The notes under the pieces: generated by a model | Told to the model about the DNA's origin: nothing | Seen by the model: only the letters and a program-made list of their open reading frames with translations | Databases searched by the model: none | Made by a program: the position numbers and the translations under genes | Assembly: GCA_016801885.1 (NCBI GenBank) | Contig: CM028898.1 | Span: forward strand, 14,296,858 to 14,360,857 | Length of the DNA stretch: 64,000 nucleotides | From: Toxotes chatareus | Lineage: Eukaryota; Chordata; Actinopteri; Toxotidae | Reading direction: 5' to 3' | Shown: one piece after another, positions 45,428 to 56,605 of the stretch | Layout: each line of letters begins with the position of its first letter | Numbering within the stretch: position 1 is the stretch's first letter

Positions 45428-47482
45428 ATGGAAAGGCCTGGGCGTCCTGCGTCTGAGAGCTACCAGCCTGTCTGTTGTTCAGTCAATCAGTCGGTCTCGT
45501 ACTCCAGTGAGGGTAGGATTGTGGGACTGGAGGATGAGGATGATCGGGCACCCATTTTCTCCCTCTCCAAGAGCTCCATGGATGTGGTCATGGCCGCGGG
45601 TTCGCCACACAAGCGTGACCCGGCCTGGACCAGAATGGACCTGAGACGCAGCTCCAGCACCAACACGCACTCTGATCAGAACTCGGTGACGTTACAGCAG
45701 CTGCACCCTCACACGTGGCAGCACATCAGCACCACCAGCAGCCAACAGCTGTCCCTCACAACCCAAAACGTGGACATGCTCAACGAGCTCAGGGTTGCCA
45801 ACATGCAGCGCTGGAGCAGGTGTAGCGGCAGCACGCACAGCCGCAGCAGCACTCCAGAGACGATTGTATGGAAAGGAAGGACCTCACGCCCCTCGAGTCT
45901 AACCCAGGAAACACAATGTTCTGCTGCACCAGACTCTCCTTTGTCCAAATTAGCCTCTCCAGCAACCACACCCTCACCGTTTGTCTCCCCCCTCCACACG
46001 CCTACTTTACCGCCTGTAGATCCTTTAACCTCTGCTTCGCCACCGACACTGAGCACAAATCAGCAAGAAGACTTACTTGTGTCCTCGCCTGCACCTTCAC
46101 CACTGCCGTCACCCCTGCAGGCTCTCACCTCCTCACCTTTCCCGTCCAACTCCCCAGATCTCCTCCAGCTCACCAGCACAGAGGATGAGGGCTTCCTGGA
46201 GAATAATCTTCTTTCTTTTCAATTCCCTTCTCCAATCCCGTCTTCTGTTAGTTTAGCAGAAGAAAATTCATCGTCAGAGGTTGGATGCCTTGTGGTAGAA
46301 GAGCTGCACAGTCCTGGACACTTGCAGTTATCAGAGGGTGGAGGAGTGAGAAGTCCAGAGCAAATGCTTAGCCCCCTAATGCTTCATTCACCAGCAGAGG
46401 GACAAAAATCAGGAAAAGGAGAAGCCTCTGTCTGCCACCTTGAGCTGCCGCGGCAACTGGGGCAAAGCTGTCTGGCAGAACGAGGTTGGAGGTCACCCCT
46501 TGTTTCTTCCTTGAGTGACTCGCGGTTGGGTGGCTGCTGCAGGTGCAACTTGAACTCCGGAGAGGGCATCACAAAAGCTCCAAAGGTTGAGGTTTTCAGG
46601 GAGGAAGGTACAATGACTTCACAGCTGAAACTGGTGGACGCAGAGGTTCAGACAGGCTCTCCTATGGGCTCCTGGTGGGACCTGAGGAGGAACACGTTCA
46701 CCTCCAACATGGGCTCACACTCCATCTTGGGCTCGCCACCTGGATCGCGGTTGAACCTGAAGTCTTCAGTGGGGTCACACTCCAATCTGGTGTCCCCGTC
46801 TTCCAGCATGTTCCCGATCAGCAGCGGGGAGGAGGAAGAACAACGAGGAGATGACCTGACGTGGGACATTACCTCTGCTTCCTCCCATGACCTGGAGAGG
46901 AGGAGGTCCTGCTTGAAGATCCAGGGGGAGGACAGGGACGAGCTGGGGAGGAGGAGCAGCATGAAGCAGGTGCAGTGGGATGAGGATGGGATGACGTGGG
47001 AAGTTCATGGAGCATCTGTGGACCCAGAGGTGCTGAGCACAGCCATACGGAAACATCTGGAACTCAAGAACAGCCCCCGGCCACTGAGACGTTCCTCCAA
47101 GAAGAAGAAAGCTCCAAAACCTCCTCTCATATCAAATGTAGTAAAAGCAATAACCCCGGAACTGAATCCGCCCATAACGATCATTACGTCAACTTGTGTG
47201 GTGGAAGGTGAGAGTGGGGAGACATCGGAGCCATACGGAGGTGAGGAGGTGGAGGAGGAAGGAGGAGGAAAAAAGGAAGAAACAGTAGAAATTGCTCATA
47301 GGACAAGCAGAGCACAGGGAGAAGACGGAAAAGAAGGAGAAGAAGAGGAGGTGCACGGAGAGGAAGCCACCAGGCATCCTAAGTCTCCCTCGCATGGGAA
47401 TGGTCACAGCCGAAAGAAGAGTGTGATCAGGTCGCTGAGGAGGCCTGGGTGGTGTGGAGGCTCCAGAAAGGCAGATGAATGA
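45428..47482 (+). CDS. gprin2: G protein-regulated inducer of neurite outgrowth 2 (GPRIN2)
   Basis: One coding exon of 684 codons, from MERPGRPASESYQPVCCSVN. An in-frame ATG nine codons earlier (45401) would add MSSQVGTVV. I prefer 45428 because TTCGCAG (45406-45412) between them looks like a splice acceptor and the second ATG has a better context (GTCATGG). The N-terminal two thirds are low-complexity Ser/Pro-rich with no fold I can name. The C-terminus carries the GPRIN family domain, QVQWDEDGMTWEVHGASVDP followed by EVLSTAIRKHLEL, then a basic stretch (RRSSKKKKAPKPP) and the end RSLRRPGWCGG, matching the Cys-containing tail of human GPRIN2. GPRIN proteins bind activated Gi/o alpha subunits and act at the plasma membrane in neurite growth. 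The protein is longer than human (about 458) through the middle, which is usual for these disordered regions. Confidence 0.88.
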   Translation: MERPGRPASESYQPVCCSVNQSVSYSSEGRIVGLEDEDDRAPIFSLSKSSMDVVMAAGSPHKRDPAWTRMDLRRSSSTNTHSDQNSVTLQQLHPHTWQHISTTSSQQLSLTTQNVDMLNELRVANMQRWSRCSGSTHSRSSTPETIVWKGRTSRPSSLTQETQCSAAPDSPLSKLASPATTPSPFVSPLHTPTLPPVDPLTSASPPTLSTNQQEDLLVSSPAPSPLPSPLQALTSSPFPSNSPDLLQLTSTEDEGFLENNLLSFQFPSPIPSSVSLAEENSSSEVGCLVVEELHSPGHLQLSEGGGVRSPEQMLSPLMLHSPAEGQKSGKGEASVCHLELPRQLGQSCLAERGWRSPLVSSLSDSRLGGCCRCNLNSGEGITKAPKVEVFREEGTMTSQLKLVDAEVQTGSPMGSWWDLRRNTFTSNMGSHSILGSPPGSRLNLKSSVGSHSNLVSPSSSMFPISSGEEEEQRGDDLTWDITSASSHDLERRRSCLKIQGEDRDELGRRSSMKQVQWDEDGMTWEVHGASVDPEVLSTAIRKHLELKNSPRPLRRSSKKKKAPKPPLISNVVKAITPELNPPITIITSTCVVEGESGETSEPYGGEEVEEEGGGKKEETVEIAHRTSRAQGEDGKEGEEEEVHGEEATRHPKSPSHGNGHSRKKSVIRSLRRPGWCGGSRKADE

Positions 47483-47701
47483 TCCTGGAGACTAATCTTA
47501 ACCTGACTGACCTGACTGTTCACTCGACTTTATTCTCATCATTTAGTACAAAGCTGGAGATGCAATGTCAAAAAATACGTTCCTCCACTCGTTAGGATTC
47601 ACTGTTCACTGATGCATAGATGCATTTCTAGTGAAGTTCTCATGAAAGTCAAGAGTTATTGGCAAATTAACAAGACCACTGCGTTATTAATGTAGATGTT
47701 C

Positions 47702-47707
47702 AATAAA
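47702..47707 (+). terminator. Polyadenylation signal of gprin2
   Basis: AATAAA 220 nt after the stop, followed by T-rich sequence (TTTTGTCTTTGTATTTCTG). Confidence 0.6.
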
Positions 47708-49127
47708 AGCAAATTTTGTCTTTGTATTTCTGTTGTTCTAAAAGTTTTTGTTTTGTTTACTGAAGGGTGATAAAAAGTTTTCAGTATTTCCATTTTATTC
47801 AAATGTGTCTTACTGTCTAACTCATACTGGATTTATGAGTGACAGATATTTGAGAGTTTTAAAAGTTTGATAACGGCATATTAGTTATATTTTTTAACAT
47901 AAACATAATCTAAACCAACATTTTGACATGGACCCTTTAAACATGGTCATTTAATCATGGTGACACTGTTTCCAGGTGACCTCAAACACGACAGGACGTG
48001 ACTCAGCTTGAGTAAGTTGTTTGAGAATAAACTTGAAAACACATCCCTAAGCCACTCGTCTCTCTCCCTCCCTCTGTTCCCACACTCACTCAACTCAGTC
48101 ACCACAAAAAAAAAAAAAAGTTGAGTTGTATGTAAACTTGGTGAACCACAGTGGTGAGATGTGACCATTCAGGCGCTGCCATTCAGATGAGCGGGCACAT
48201 TCTCTCTCATTCATCACGGTAAAAAGCTTGTCTCGCTAGTGGCTTCCACTGCAGTTATTGTTGTCATATTTTCACAGATGTGTGTATGTGTGTGTAGAGC
48301 AGGAGGGAGGGTCTGCGGTGCTTTTCATCTACATGTTTTTTTCACTGTCCTCTTGCAGATAGTTTCAGTTTTATTTGCCAAGGTTTTGAGGTCTCTGACT
48401 TCTGCTGCAACTTCAACATAATGAAGGCGAACTGAATTTCATTTACAAAGTCATTTGGGACTATTTCTTCTGCAGTGAGTAGCTCCACTGACAACTGTTC
48501 ACAGTATAACAGATGTGTTATATTACTCATCACAGTGGGTAATAAAATATGTTTTTTGTATATAATTTAATGTTAAAAGTTTAACTCCAGAACTGATGCT
48601 TAATATTCCTGTCTTTCTATTTTCATTCTCCTCCTCCTGCTCATACCTTTGGCTGACATGAGTAAATATAATAAAATCCATGTTTAGGCAGGTGAATGCA
48701 CAGGTAACAACACCTCCATCTCCACCGAGTCATGTTTACACAGAACGAACTCCAGTGGAGAGCTGGGATGCCAAAGATAAAGGTCATGTTCAGGTCACTA
48801 TGTCACTGCTGTAAGACATGTGATATGATGTGATGTTTGTTTGTTTGTGTACAGTGCTGTATGGCCTTTGTCCTGTGTGTATGTTAGTGTACTGTGAGCA
48901 TACTATATGTATGTGAAAGTGCTGATGGGACTCCCCGAAATCCCCTTTTTCTCAGCAGCAGTGGAAACTCGTAGCTGCAGGAGAACAATCCAGTGCTCGG
49001 GCTTTGTTGTGACACCGCTCATTGTCCCTGGAGGTGTGCTGTTGTGTGAGTGTGTGTGTGTGTGTGTGTATGTGTGTGTACTGTATGTGTACCTGTGTAT
49101 GGACATCTGCGTGTGCTTGCTGCCTGG
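47708..49127. other. Intergenic stretch between gprin2 and the protease gene
   Basis: AT-rich unique sequence with a 14-A run at about 48105 and a TG microsatellite at 49051-49080. No gene is supported. The last few hundred bases must contain the protease promoter. Confidence 0.55.
49051..49080 (+). repeat. TG microsatellite upstream of the protease gene
   Basis: TGTGTG run interrupted once by TA, 50-75 bp before the TATA box. Confidence 0.9.
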
Positions 49128-49135
49128 TATAAATA
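49128..49135 (+). promoter_or_regulatory. TATA box of the serine protease gene
   Basis: TATAAATA, 47 bp before the chosen start codon at 49175. Initiation about 30 bp downstream (near 49158) would exclude the ATG at 49143, which opens only a six-codon frame. Confidence 0.75.
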
Positions 49136-49174
49136 GCGTGGGATGTGTGCCGGCCGGTGATTCTGTGGAAGACG

Positions 49175-51168
49175 ATGGCTGTACCAGGACCTCCTCTGCT
49201 CCTCCTTCTGTCTCTGCTGCTGCCGATGCTGTTGAGCAAGGCATCCCTGCCTGCAGCCGCATACACACTCACCCCCGGACGACAGCCACAGCACAAAGTC
49301 CTCCACCTGGGTGAGGACAAACACTTCAGAAATGAACACAGAGGCTCCTGAGGAAACACACTTTAACTTTTTTTTTTTATATTTTAATACCAACTCACTG
49401 TTACCTCTGTGTGGTGTTTCTCTCCTCTTAGACTGGCCTAAGGATTGTGGTATGGCTCACTTCAAGCCCAACATGGCTGAAAGGATTGTGTCTGGGAATG
49501 AGGCCAGGCCTCACTCCTGGCCCTGGCAGGTCTCTCTGCAGGTAAATCTGTCTGTGCGTTGACATGATTCAGTATTTAAAGGATCCAGAGGTCTTGAGGG
49601 ACACAAAGTTATTAAAAGTGCATGAAAATGTCACGAGAGGCATATTTGCACATTTGCTTGGCCAAATTCTTTCTAGAGCTGCATCAGTTTATCTGTTGAG
49701 TTGTATGAAGTGTAAAAAATATAGATAAAAAAGGCTGATTACAAGTTCCCAGAGCCCAAATTGACATCTTGAAATTACTTGTTTTATCTGACCAAGCATC
49801 TAAAACCCACCAAAGATTTACAATTTAAATTCAGGAGATTCTCACAAACCAGCATATTAGTGATCTAAATTTTTTCAGCATTATTTCAGCCTGATTAAAG
49901 TCAGAGACAGAGGCACTTCTCAAAAGGATTAAATTAATTGATACAATTAGTATTGCCTGACTAATGCTGCATTTTTGAGGTCAGTACCAAAAACTGATAA
50001 CCTTGTACCTGGTTGTCTCTCACAGGTTCGTCCCAGGGGAAGTAAACATTACATTCATGTCTGTGGAGGAACTCTGATCCACAAGAACTGGGTCCTTACT
50101 GCTGCTCACTGCTTCCAGAAGTAAGAAACCCACCCATTAAATCAGAAAATTTATCTGTGGTTTGAGGATACAATGCAAGCCACAACTATAATTCAACTAT
50201 TTTTTGGTTCTCTCAGGGGCAAAGCTGAGGATTCTGGGAGCTGGAGGATCGTCCTGGGGAAGCACCAGCTGAAGCGTTCAGAGACAGCGGAGAGGATTTT
50301 CCCGGTGAAGAGAATCTACCGGCACGAGAACTTCCGTTATCCTGCTCACAGCGAGCTGGACTACGACATCGCCCTGGTGAAGGCTGCCACAGATATCCTC
50401 CCTTCAAACTTCATCCGCTACGCCTGCCTGCCGCGCAAGCAGACCAGCCTCAAACCGGGACACTACTGCTGGGTGACGGGCTGGGGAGACACCCGGGGTG
50501 AGTAGAGGAGGGAAAAAAATTAATTAAACTGGTCTGAAGCCAAAATTCAAAACGAAGACTCTAAAACATTAAAGCTACAGAAGAGGCTTTAAATACCTTG
50601 TGTAAGAGAAATTAAAACCATATAATTTCAGATACATGGTTTACAAAGTAAAATACAGTATGATCCTCTAAACACATTTCAGGTGGGAAGGAGAATGTGT
50701 CTCTGGCAGAAGCCTTAAATCAAGCTCGCCTCCCCATCATTGACTTCAAAACCTGTCGGCAGAAGAAATTTTGGGGCGACCGCGTCCGAGACTCTATGAT
50801 CTGTGCCGGGTTCAGAGACACTGAGGATCCACCTGCTGCATGCCAGGTACGACTGAGATTTACACAAGTCAGCTTTAAGATTGGCTTCCTGAACAAATGG
50901 ATCAATCACTGAAACCGGAGATGGATGCTGACGTTAGTGGTGAGAATTATTTTTTTAAAAAGGCGCCATGTCCTCCCTCCTTTCCCAGGGTGACTCTGGT
51001 GGTCCTCTGCTGTGCCAGCTGGGTCGCGACCGCTGGGAGGTGCATGGCGTGGTGAGCTTCGGCCCCATCGGCTGCACCGTGGAGAACAAACCCAGTGTGT
51101 TCACCCGCACCGCCGCCTACATCCCCTGGATCGAGGCAACGCGCATCAGGGACTTCTTCCTGCACTAA
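49175..51168 (+). CDS. Secreted chymotrypsin/elastase-type serine protease (S1 family)
   Basis: Six exons give a 321-residue preproenzyme: 49175-49310, 49432-49541, 50026-50120, 50217-50497, 50683-50846 and 50989-51168. A signal peptide (MAVPGPPLLLLLSLLLPM) is followed by a propeptide of about 45 residues with one Cys (KDCG), likely bonded to YAC in the catalytic domain as in chymotrypsinogen. Activation is after Arg in AER|IVSGNEARPHSWPWQVSLQ. The catalytic triad is intact: His in TAAHC, Asp in DYDIALVK, Ser in QGDSGGPL. The pocket reads AAC before QGDSGG, so the residue at chymotrypsin position 189 is Ala rather than the Asp of trypsins, and 226 is Ser (NKPSVF). Cleavage after basic residues is therefore unlikely. 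All phases match. It is an ordinary TATA-driven gene. I cannot name the orthologue; a digestive or plasma/mucosal enzyme are both possible. Confidence 0.9.
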
Positions 51169-51443
51169 GCGGACCACCTGACTCAGCGCCGACAGCAAAC
51201 ATAAGCTCTGCTCTGTTTTATGTCCCGTTTTTTTTTCTACAAGTCTCAAAGCCGCAGGTTCAGTTTTGTTTCACCATTTCTTGACCTTGCGCAACAACCA
51301 CTTCAAGTTGTAAATACACGTTCTGAATGTGCAATAACTGTTTTATAACACACCATATTTAACAGTAAACATTATGCATAGCTGTGATGAACACTGCATA
51401 GTTTACACCACTCATGACCTTTTACATCAAGTCTACTTTGCGC

Positions 51444-51449
51444 AATAAA
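51444..51449 (+). terminator. Polyadenylation signal of the serine protease gene
   Basis: AATAAA 276 nt past the stop, followed by a GT-rich stretch. It lies only about 40 bp from the timm23 signal on the other strand. Confidence 0.7.
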
Positions 51450-51489
51450 ACTGGTGAAAAGCAAAAATCTTTGTGAACATTTCCCATTT

Positions 51490-51495
51490 TTTATT
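51490..51495 (-). terminator. Candidate polyadenylation signal of timm23
   Basis: AATAAA on the minus strand, about 745 nt beyond the timm23 stop. Cleavage 15-25 nt on would fall in the same short interval as that of the protease gene. Confidence 0.45.
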
Positions 51496-52240
51496 TGTTT
51501 TTAGTACAGTGGGTTTGATGGAGACATATAATGGAGACAATTTTCCCCACTAATAAAGGATTTTTCTTATCTTATATTGACAGCACGCCACCACAGATAC
51601 ACTTCAATAAATACAAGAGTAGAACCGACCGTAATGTTTTGTTCTGCGTTTGCAAGTCTTGGTTGAAGATTTCTTTGCTCTTCTACAAACAGAAGAGTCT
51701 TTCAGTCCAATATCAGAACACAAATCTGCCGCCATTCACCTGGCGAACCACACACCAGATGTCACAAATCATCTTACAAATTAATAATGGCTCATTTAAC
51801 CCAAATGCCATGGGTTCACTGACTTCAAAACTAGCATCAAAGAAGACTAATAAGTCTCCCATAAACAATGATATAAGTAATGACACACCTCTAAGTAACA
51901 TCCTCACAGGGTGTTCTCATTACTGATCAGAGCAGTGACAGGAATACCTCGGAGGATAAAGACAAATGAAGGGAGAGGTGATACTCTACACCTGAATATC
52001 CTGCAGAATTTTGTCTGCATATTCACAATTTCTTTTTCAGACACATCTTTTGATTCCCAGAATGCTCTGGGAAAGGAAAGTGGCTTTTGGGGGGAAACCA
52101 GCGCACTGGAGCCACCTCACACTTCCCTGGAAAGCACACTGCATTTGACCAGAGTCTAAGTCCTCTTAGCGCTGTGGTTAAAGGCTGTGTCCTGGAGAGA
52201 TATTTGGCCCTAACGTTGAAGCAGATGTGTGGGTGAAAGG

Positions 52241-54259
52241 CTAGTACATCCTGGAGGATGAGGAGGAGCCGGTGAGGTGGTCCCAGTTGTTGTAGAGAGC
52301 GTAGGCACCAGACAAGGCTAAACCAACCAGACCTCCGCGAGCTATGCCCTTTAATCCACCTGCGAACACAACAGTAACAGAATGCGTGGTTGAGCTGTGG
52401 ATGAACACACAATAAACAGAAGCACACACCAGTCTTTAACACTGGTAGCATAAAAACATATGATAATTATTACTTTTTCATTCAAGCCACAGTAAATATC
52501 AATTGGGTGGGCCTCAACACAATAGGTTTGCTTGACTGTTGGGTACTTTTCAATGTTTATAACACTCTTGCCTTTATTGTTCTTCACTTCACATCAAAAC
52601 ATGTTTGCAAAAAATGTTTGTTGCTTGTCTCTTTTTTTTTTTTAAATAGACCACCTTTGGGTTTTAGACTGTAGGTTGGACAAAAGGGACAATTAACTGA
52701 CGAAGAACATTTTTTAATATTCTTTGACATTTAATGGATAAACAGGAATGGAAAACTGAGAAAAACTGAACAAATTCATCAGATTAATCAATAACAAAAA
52801 TAATCCTTGGCTGCAGCCCATAATGTTTAACACATCACAAACTTAATCATTTGATGATTCAGTTAAAGGCTGAATTTCTAAATAGGCACAGCAAACATTA
52901 ATGGCAGATACACAAGCAGGAAAAGCACTTACTTGCTGATTTAAAGAGCATCCCCGTTAACGTCCCGGCAGCCACTGTGTTGATGTCATCTTCGGCTCCT
53001 CTAGCTTTCTCTATCACCACACCAAAAGCACTGTACAACAATGCTACGACGGCAAAGAAAAATTCACAAGGTTTTATCAAAGGCAGCAAAAACAGCTCTT
53101 ACACAAGTCACATCAATGAGATTCCAAATAGGGGGACTCAACTATAAACTAACAAAATGTACTCATCAAAAAAATCACACTCACACTCATAAAACATGAG
53201 ATTAGTTGATATGCTTCCTACCATCATGACTTTACATTATTTTCTTCAGACTTACCCACAGAACCCAAAGAGTTGGCCCAGGAAGCACCCTGCCTGGTCA
53301 CCATGTTAAGAATCCTGGAGAGAGAAAGCAAACATTTAAGAGGACAGGTCAAGACATCCAGGTGTAATTCTAGGGACAAGACCATTAGTGAATTGAACTC
53401 TGTCTCCATACTCACTGTACATTACGAGGTTTGGACCACGCCATGTCGCTGGTTTCCTTCAGGCCCATCCTGAGACCGTTTACAGCTCCGAGTGCTGCTC
53501 CTGAAGTCGAAAACAAAGAGGCAGAAAGGCTGAGTGAGGTATGACGACTTTGACATTACATGGCAAAAAGTATGTGGAAACCCCCAAAATCATTATTAGG
53601 CAAACCAAAAGTTACTAAACTATTATACAATTATGAAGACGGTAGATAAATATTCCGTCTATAGTCTAATCTGTTAACCAACTAATTGTTGCAGGTCTTA
53701 TATTACACTTTGAGTACAATATAAGGAAGGTGTGCGCCATTATGAAAGTCTTACCAGTCATGCAGGAGCCTCCAATAGTAAAGAAAGCCAGCTCAAACCT
53801 TCCTCTTGTTTTATTAGCGCCTGTGGGTAGAATGAACTCATCTGTGTCCTGAAAAACAGATTAACAGAATGTCACAGTCTAAAAACCCCACAGAACATGA
53901 ATTTACTATAAATCACGACTAAAATTCAGTTTTATTTTACCTGAACCAGGTAACGAGGGTCGACATTGAGGTAAGGGGACAGAGGGCTCATTCCAGTCAC
54001 TGAAATGACATTGTAACACACATAAACCATCAGTTACATATTATTATAAGTTGTGTTCAGTATTAATTTTAAGGCCTTGAAGTCTGCACAGCTGTTAGCT
54101 TTAAAGCTAGCTGAAGCTATAGGAGGTTTATAGAATGGCTACATTTCACTTACACGGGACACCGGCGAGCTCTGTGTTGGAGTATTCAGGAGCACCGCCT
54201 CCAAAGAGACCCCCGAAACCTGCTTTCATTCCCCCCGATCCTTGCGAGTTGTTGTCCAT
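52241..54259 (-). CDS. timm23: Mitochondrial import inner membrane translocase subunit Tim23
   Basis: Seven minus-strand exons encode 210 residues (human 209): 54259-54154, 53999-53941, 53848-53755, 53500-53416, 53314-53256, 53043-52933 and 52359-52241. All are GT-AG, with phases matching. The N-terminal intermembrane-space part (MDNNSQGSGGMKAGFGGLFG, then GVPLTGMSPLSPYLNVDPRY) precedes the Tim17/22/23 domain: FELAFFTIGGSCMTGAALGA, WSKPRNVQILNMVTRQGASW, ALLYSAFGVVIEKARGAEDD, and GLKGIARGGLVGLALSGAYA. Four membrane segments with GxxxG-type spacing form the TIM23 presequence translocase, which moves matrix-targeted preproteins across the inner membrane. The first donor is G|GTAAGT inside CCGT. 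Divergence is confined to the N- and C-termini. Promoter motifs suited to a nuclear-encoded mitochondrial gene lie about 310 bp upstream. Confidence 0.97.
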
Positions 54260-54568
54260 GGTTAAAAATAAAGATCCAGAGGGTCACCTGGAGAAAACTG
54301 GATCCAGGAAGGGGCTTCCTGTCGAACCGGCCTAGCTAGCTAACGTTAGCTATGTCGCAAAGCTCAAAATCCAAGACGAAACGCTGAACGACGAGCGTCT
54401 GGATCCAATGCCAGCAACCGAGACTGTCCTCACGGTGCGTGTGTTGTATCCTGAGTGAATTTTTCAGGTGAAAAGCCCGTTTGTTTCTTTACAACATTAC
54501 TAAACTCTCCTTTTCATCGTGCCCCTGACCTCCAGCAGCGTGCTCTGCCGTAAAGTTACGACAGACGC

Positions 54569-54580
54569 CGCGCATGCGTC
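54569..54580. promoter_or_regulatory. NRF1-type site upstream of timm23
   Basis: CGCGCATGCGTC differs at one base from the palindromic NRF1 consensus (YGCGCAYGCGCR). NRF1 is an established activator of genes for mitochondrial proteins. The site is 310 bp before the timm23 start codon, in a small CpG-containing stretch. Confidence 0.5.
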
Positions 54581-54581
54581 G

Positions 54582-54589
54582 TTACGTCA
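54582..54589. promoter_or_regulatory. CRE/ATF-like site upstream of timm23
   Basis: TTACGTCA, one base from the CRE palindrome, directly beside the NRF1-type site. A NRF1 plus CRE pairing is common in promoters of respiratory-chain and import genes. Confidence 0.35.
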
Positions 54590-54737
54590 AAAAAATACGA
54601 CCATGAAAAGTCGAAAGAAACAGTTGATTTAATCTATGATTTAATCACATGGCTGTAGAAATAAAAAAAAAATCGATAGATGAAAAAATAAGGTTATTTA
54701 AGGTTAGTAAGCCCCACGTTTTTACGACACGTGAACA

Positions 54738-54940
54738 GATCTGGGATCTGCTTATTTAACTCAAGGGCAAAAAGTGTGAAAGACTCAGAACATAACAAAA
54801 CTGACCTGAGAACTGTTTACATAACTCAAGGGCAAACCGTGTGGAGCAGATACAACACTACAACACTGATCTAAGATCTTTTTTTTTTTTTAAACAAAAG
54901 TAAACGGTGTGAAGCAGGCCCAACAGTACAAAACTGAGGG
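54738..54940. repeat. Three degenerate tandem copies of a ~65-bp unit
   Basis: Units start at 54738 (GATCTGGGATCTG), 54803 (GACCTGAGAACTG) and 54868 (GATCTAAGATCTT). They share AACTCAAGGGCAAA, GTGTGRAG/GTGTGGAG and AACAnnACAAnACT words. The third has a T12 insertion. Confidence 0.75.
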
Positions 54941-55043
54941 CTACTATATTGATTTGTCTTGTCAATATGTTGATTGTATTGATAAATTACATAAACACAG
55001 TGGTTGAAGATGTACTCTCAACATATGACTATGATGTACAAGC

Positions 55044-55050
<7 letters not shown>

Positions 55051-55084
<34 letters not shown>
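55051..55084. repeat. (CA)17 microsatellite
   Basis: Uninterrupted CA dinucleotides. Confidence 0.97.
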
Positions 55085-55087
<3 letters not shown>

Positions 55088-55855
55088 TGCTTGCTTAACT
55101 TGTAGAATAAAAGTACCATAGATAAATAATAATAAATAATAAAATTAAGGTTTGGAAATTTTTTCAATTAAGTTTCTTTCGATAGACCAGTCATCTGAGC
55201 TCTTCTGTCCATCTTGTCAGCACAAGGGGTGGACATCCTCAAATGTTACACAGGGAGGCAGCAGAGAGCTGATAGTACAGACGAGACAGGCTGTAGAAGG
55301 GTCAAACCTGTTAGATCTGGTACTCCTCAGTCCCCATTCTAATTAGGCCTGATTTAATTGTCTGATTCAGTTAAATTTGTTCCCATGCAGCCAGGACAGA
55401 TATGAGCTGGATTTGCATGATGCTGTTTGCATTAATTGAAGTAAGGAGGTTAAATAACTTCCATATGACACATATCAGGCCTTGAAATCCAGGATTCCCC
55501 ACCTTTCATGCCTACTGCGTACTTACCCTTTGATGCAACAGGGAGACAGGACCACACACATGCACACGTACGCGCACATTTATGCAGCTCAGCCCCAGCC
55601 ATCTGCTGCCGGTCAAAGGGACAGAGGCACTGAAGGAATTTAGTGTGTTGAATTTCACGAATAACAGAGCATCTTATTTGGATTCTGCCATTGTATGTGT
55701 GTATTCAGAAGGGGCCAAGTGGAGCGATGAAGTTTGCCATTGTCGCCCAGTGTGGGTGTTTTCAGACTCTCTGGCATGATCTGTGAGTTAGTGTTCTCTG
55801 TGTTACTGCCCAGTGTGCCCACTGTCTTTCCCACAATGCCCCATTCAGCTCTGGG

Positions 55856-55856
<1 letters not shown>

Positions 55857-55902
<46 letters not shown>
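55857..55902. repeat. (CT)n microsatellite
   Basis: About 23 uninterrupted CT units followed by a C/T-rich tract to about 55930. Confidence 0.97.
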
Positions 55903-55903
<1 letters not shown>

Positions 55904-56502
55904 CTCTCTCCCCTCCTCCCCCTCTCTCTCAAACTGACCTGCCACCCATTTTGTGCCTCTGGCTAGTCATCATCACCATCCTCATCATCATTGTTGGGCA
56001 TACGGACCAAATTTTCAGTTGTGGGATAAAATAGCCATGATGTCATCTTTGTTATCTTTTTCAGCAACTCTTGTTTTCATCCTCTCCTTCCTCTCCATCT
56101 CTCTCTCTTTCTTTTCTTTCTTTCTTTCTGTCTCTCTGAGCTCCCAAACACAAAAGACAGAGAGGCCACGACAGGACCCCAGTGTATGCTGGTTGTCAAG
56201 GAGACAAGGAGACAGTGTTGGGTCTTTAAACGGCCTCAGAGGGGTGTGTGGAGTTAGGGGGAGTTGGCCTTATTTACATGGGAAGAGGACAAGGGAGAGA
56301 GGGGTTTGAAATACAACTTTTGAGCCGTTTCCCTGCAGCTTATAGGACTCGGCTGTTATTCGGCTAAAATCATTCCACTGTCGCTCCGTCATCAAATATT
56401 TACCAAGCAGAGGAAATCTGGAGCTGTTCATTATGTGGAGAATGCCGTGCATACATGGCAAAGTAAATCAACCTGTCCCTTCCTCTCACTTTCTCTCTTT
56501 TT

Positions 56503-56605
<103 letters not shown>

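Noticed and set aside
45868..46188. Alternative-frame open reading frames inside gprin2 on both strands
   Set aside because: They are shadows of the long Ser/Pro-rich gprin2 frame, which alone has the conserved C-terminal domain.
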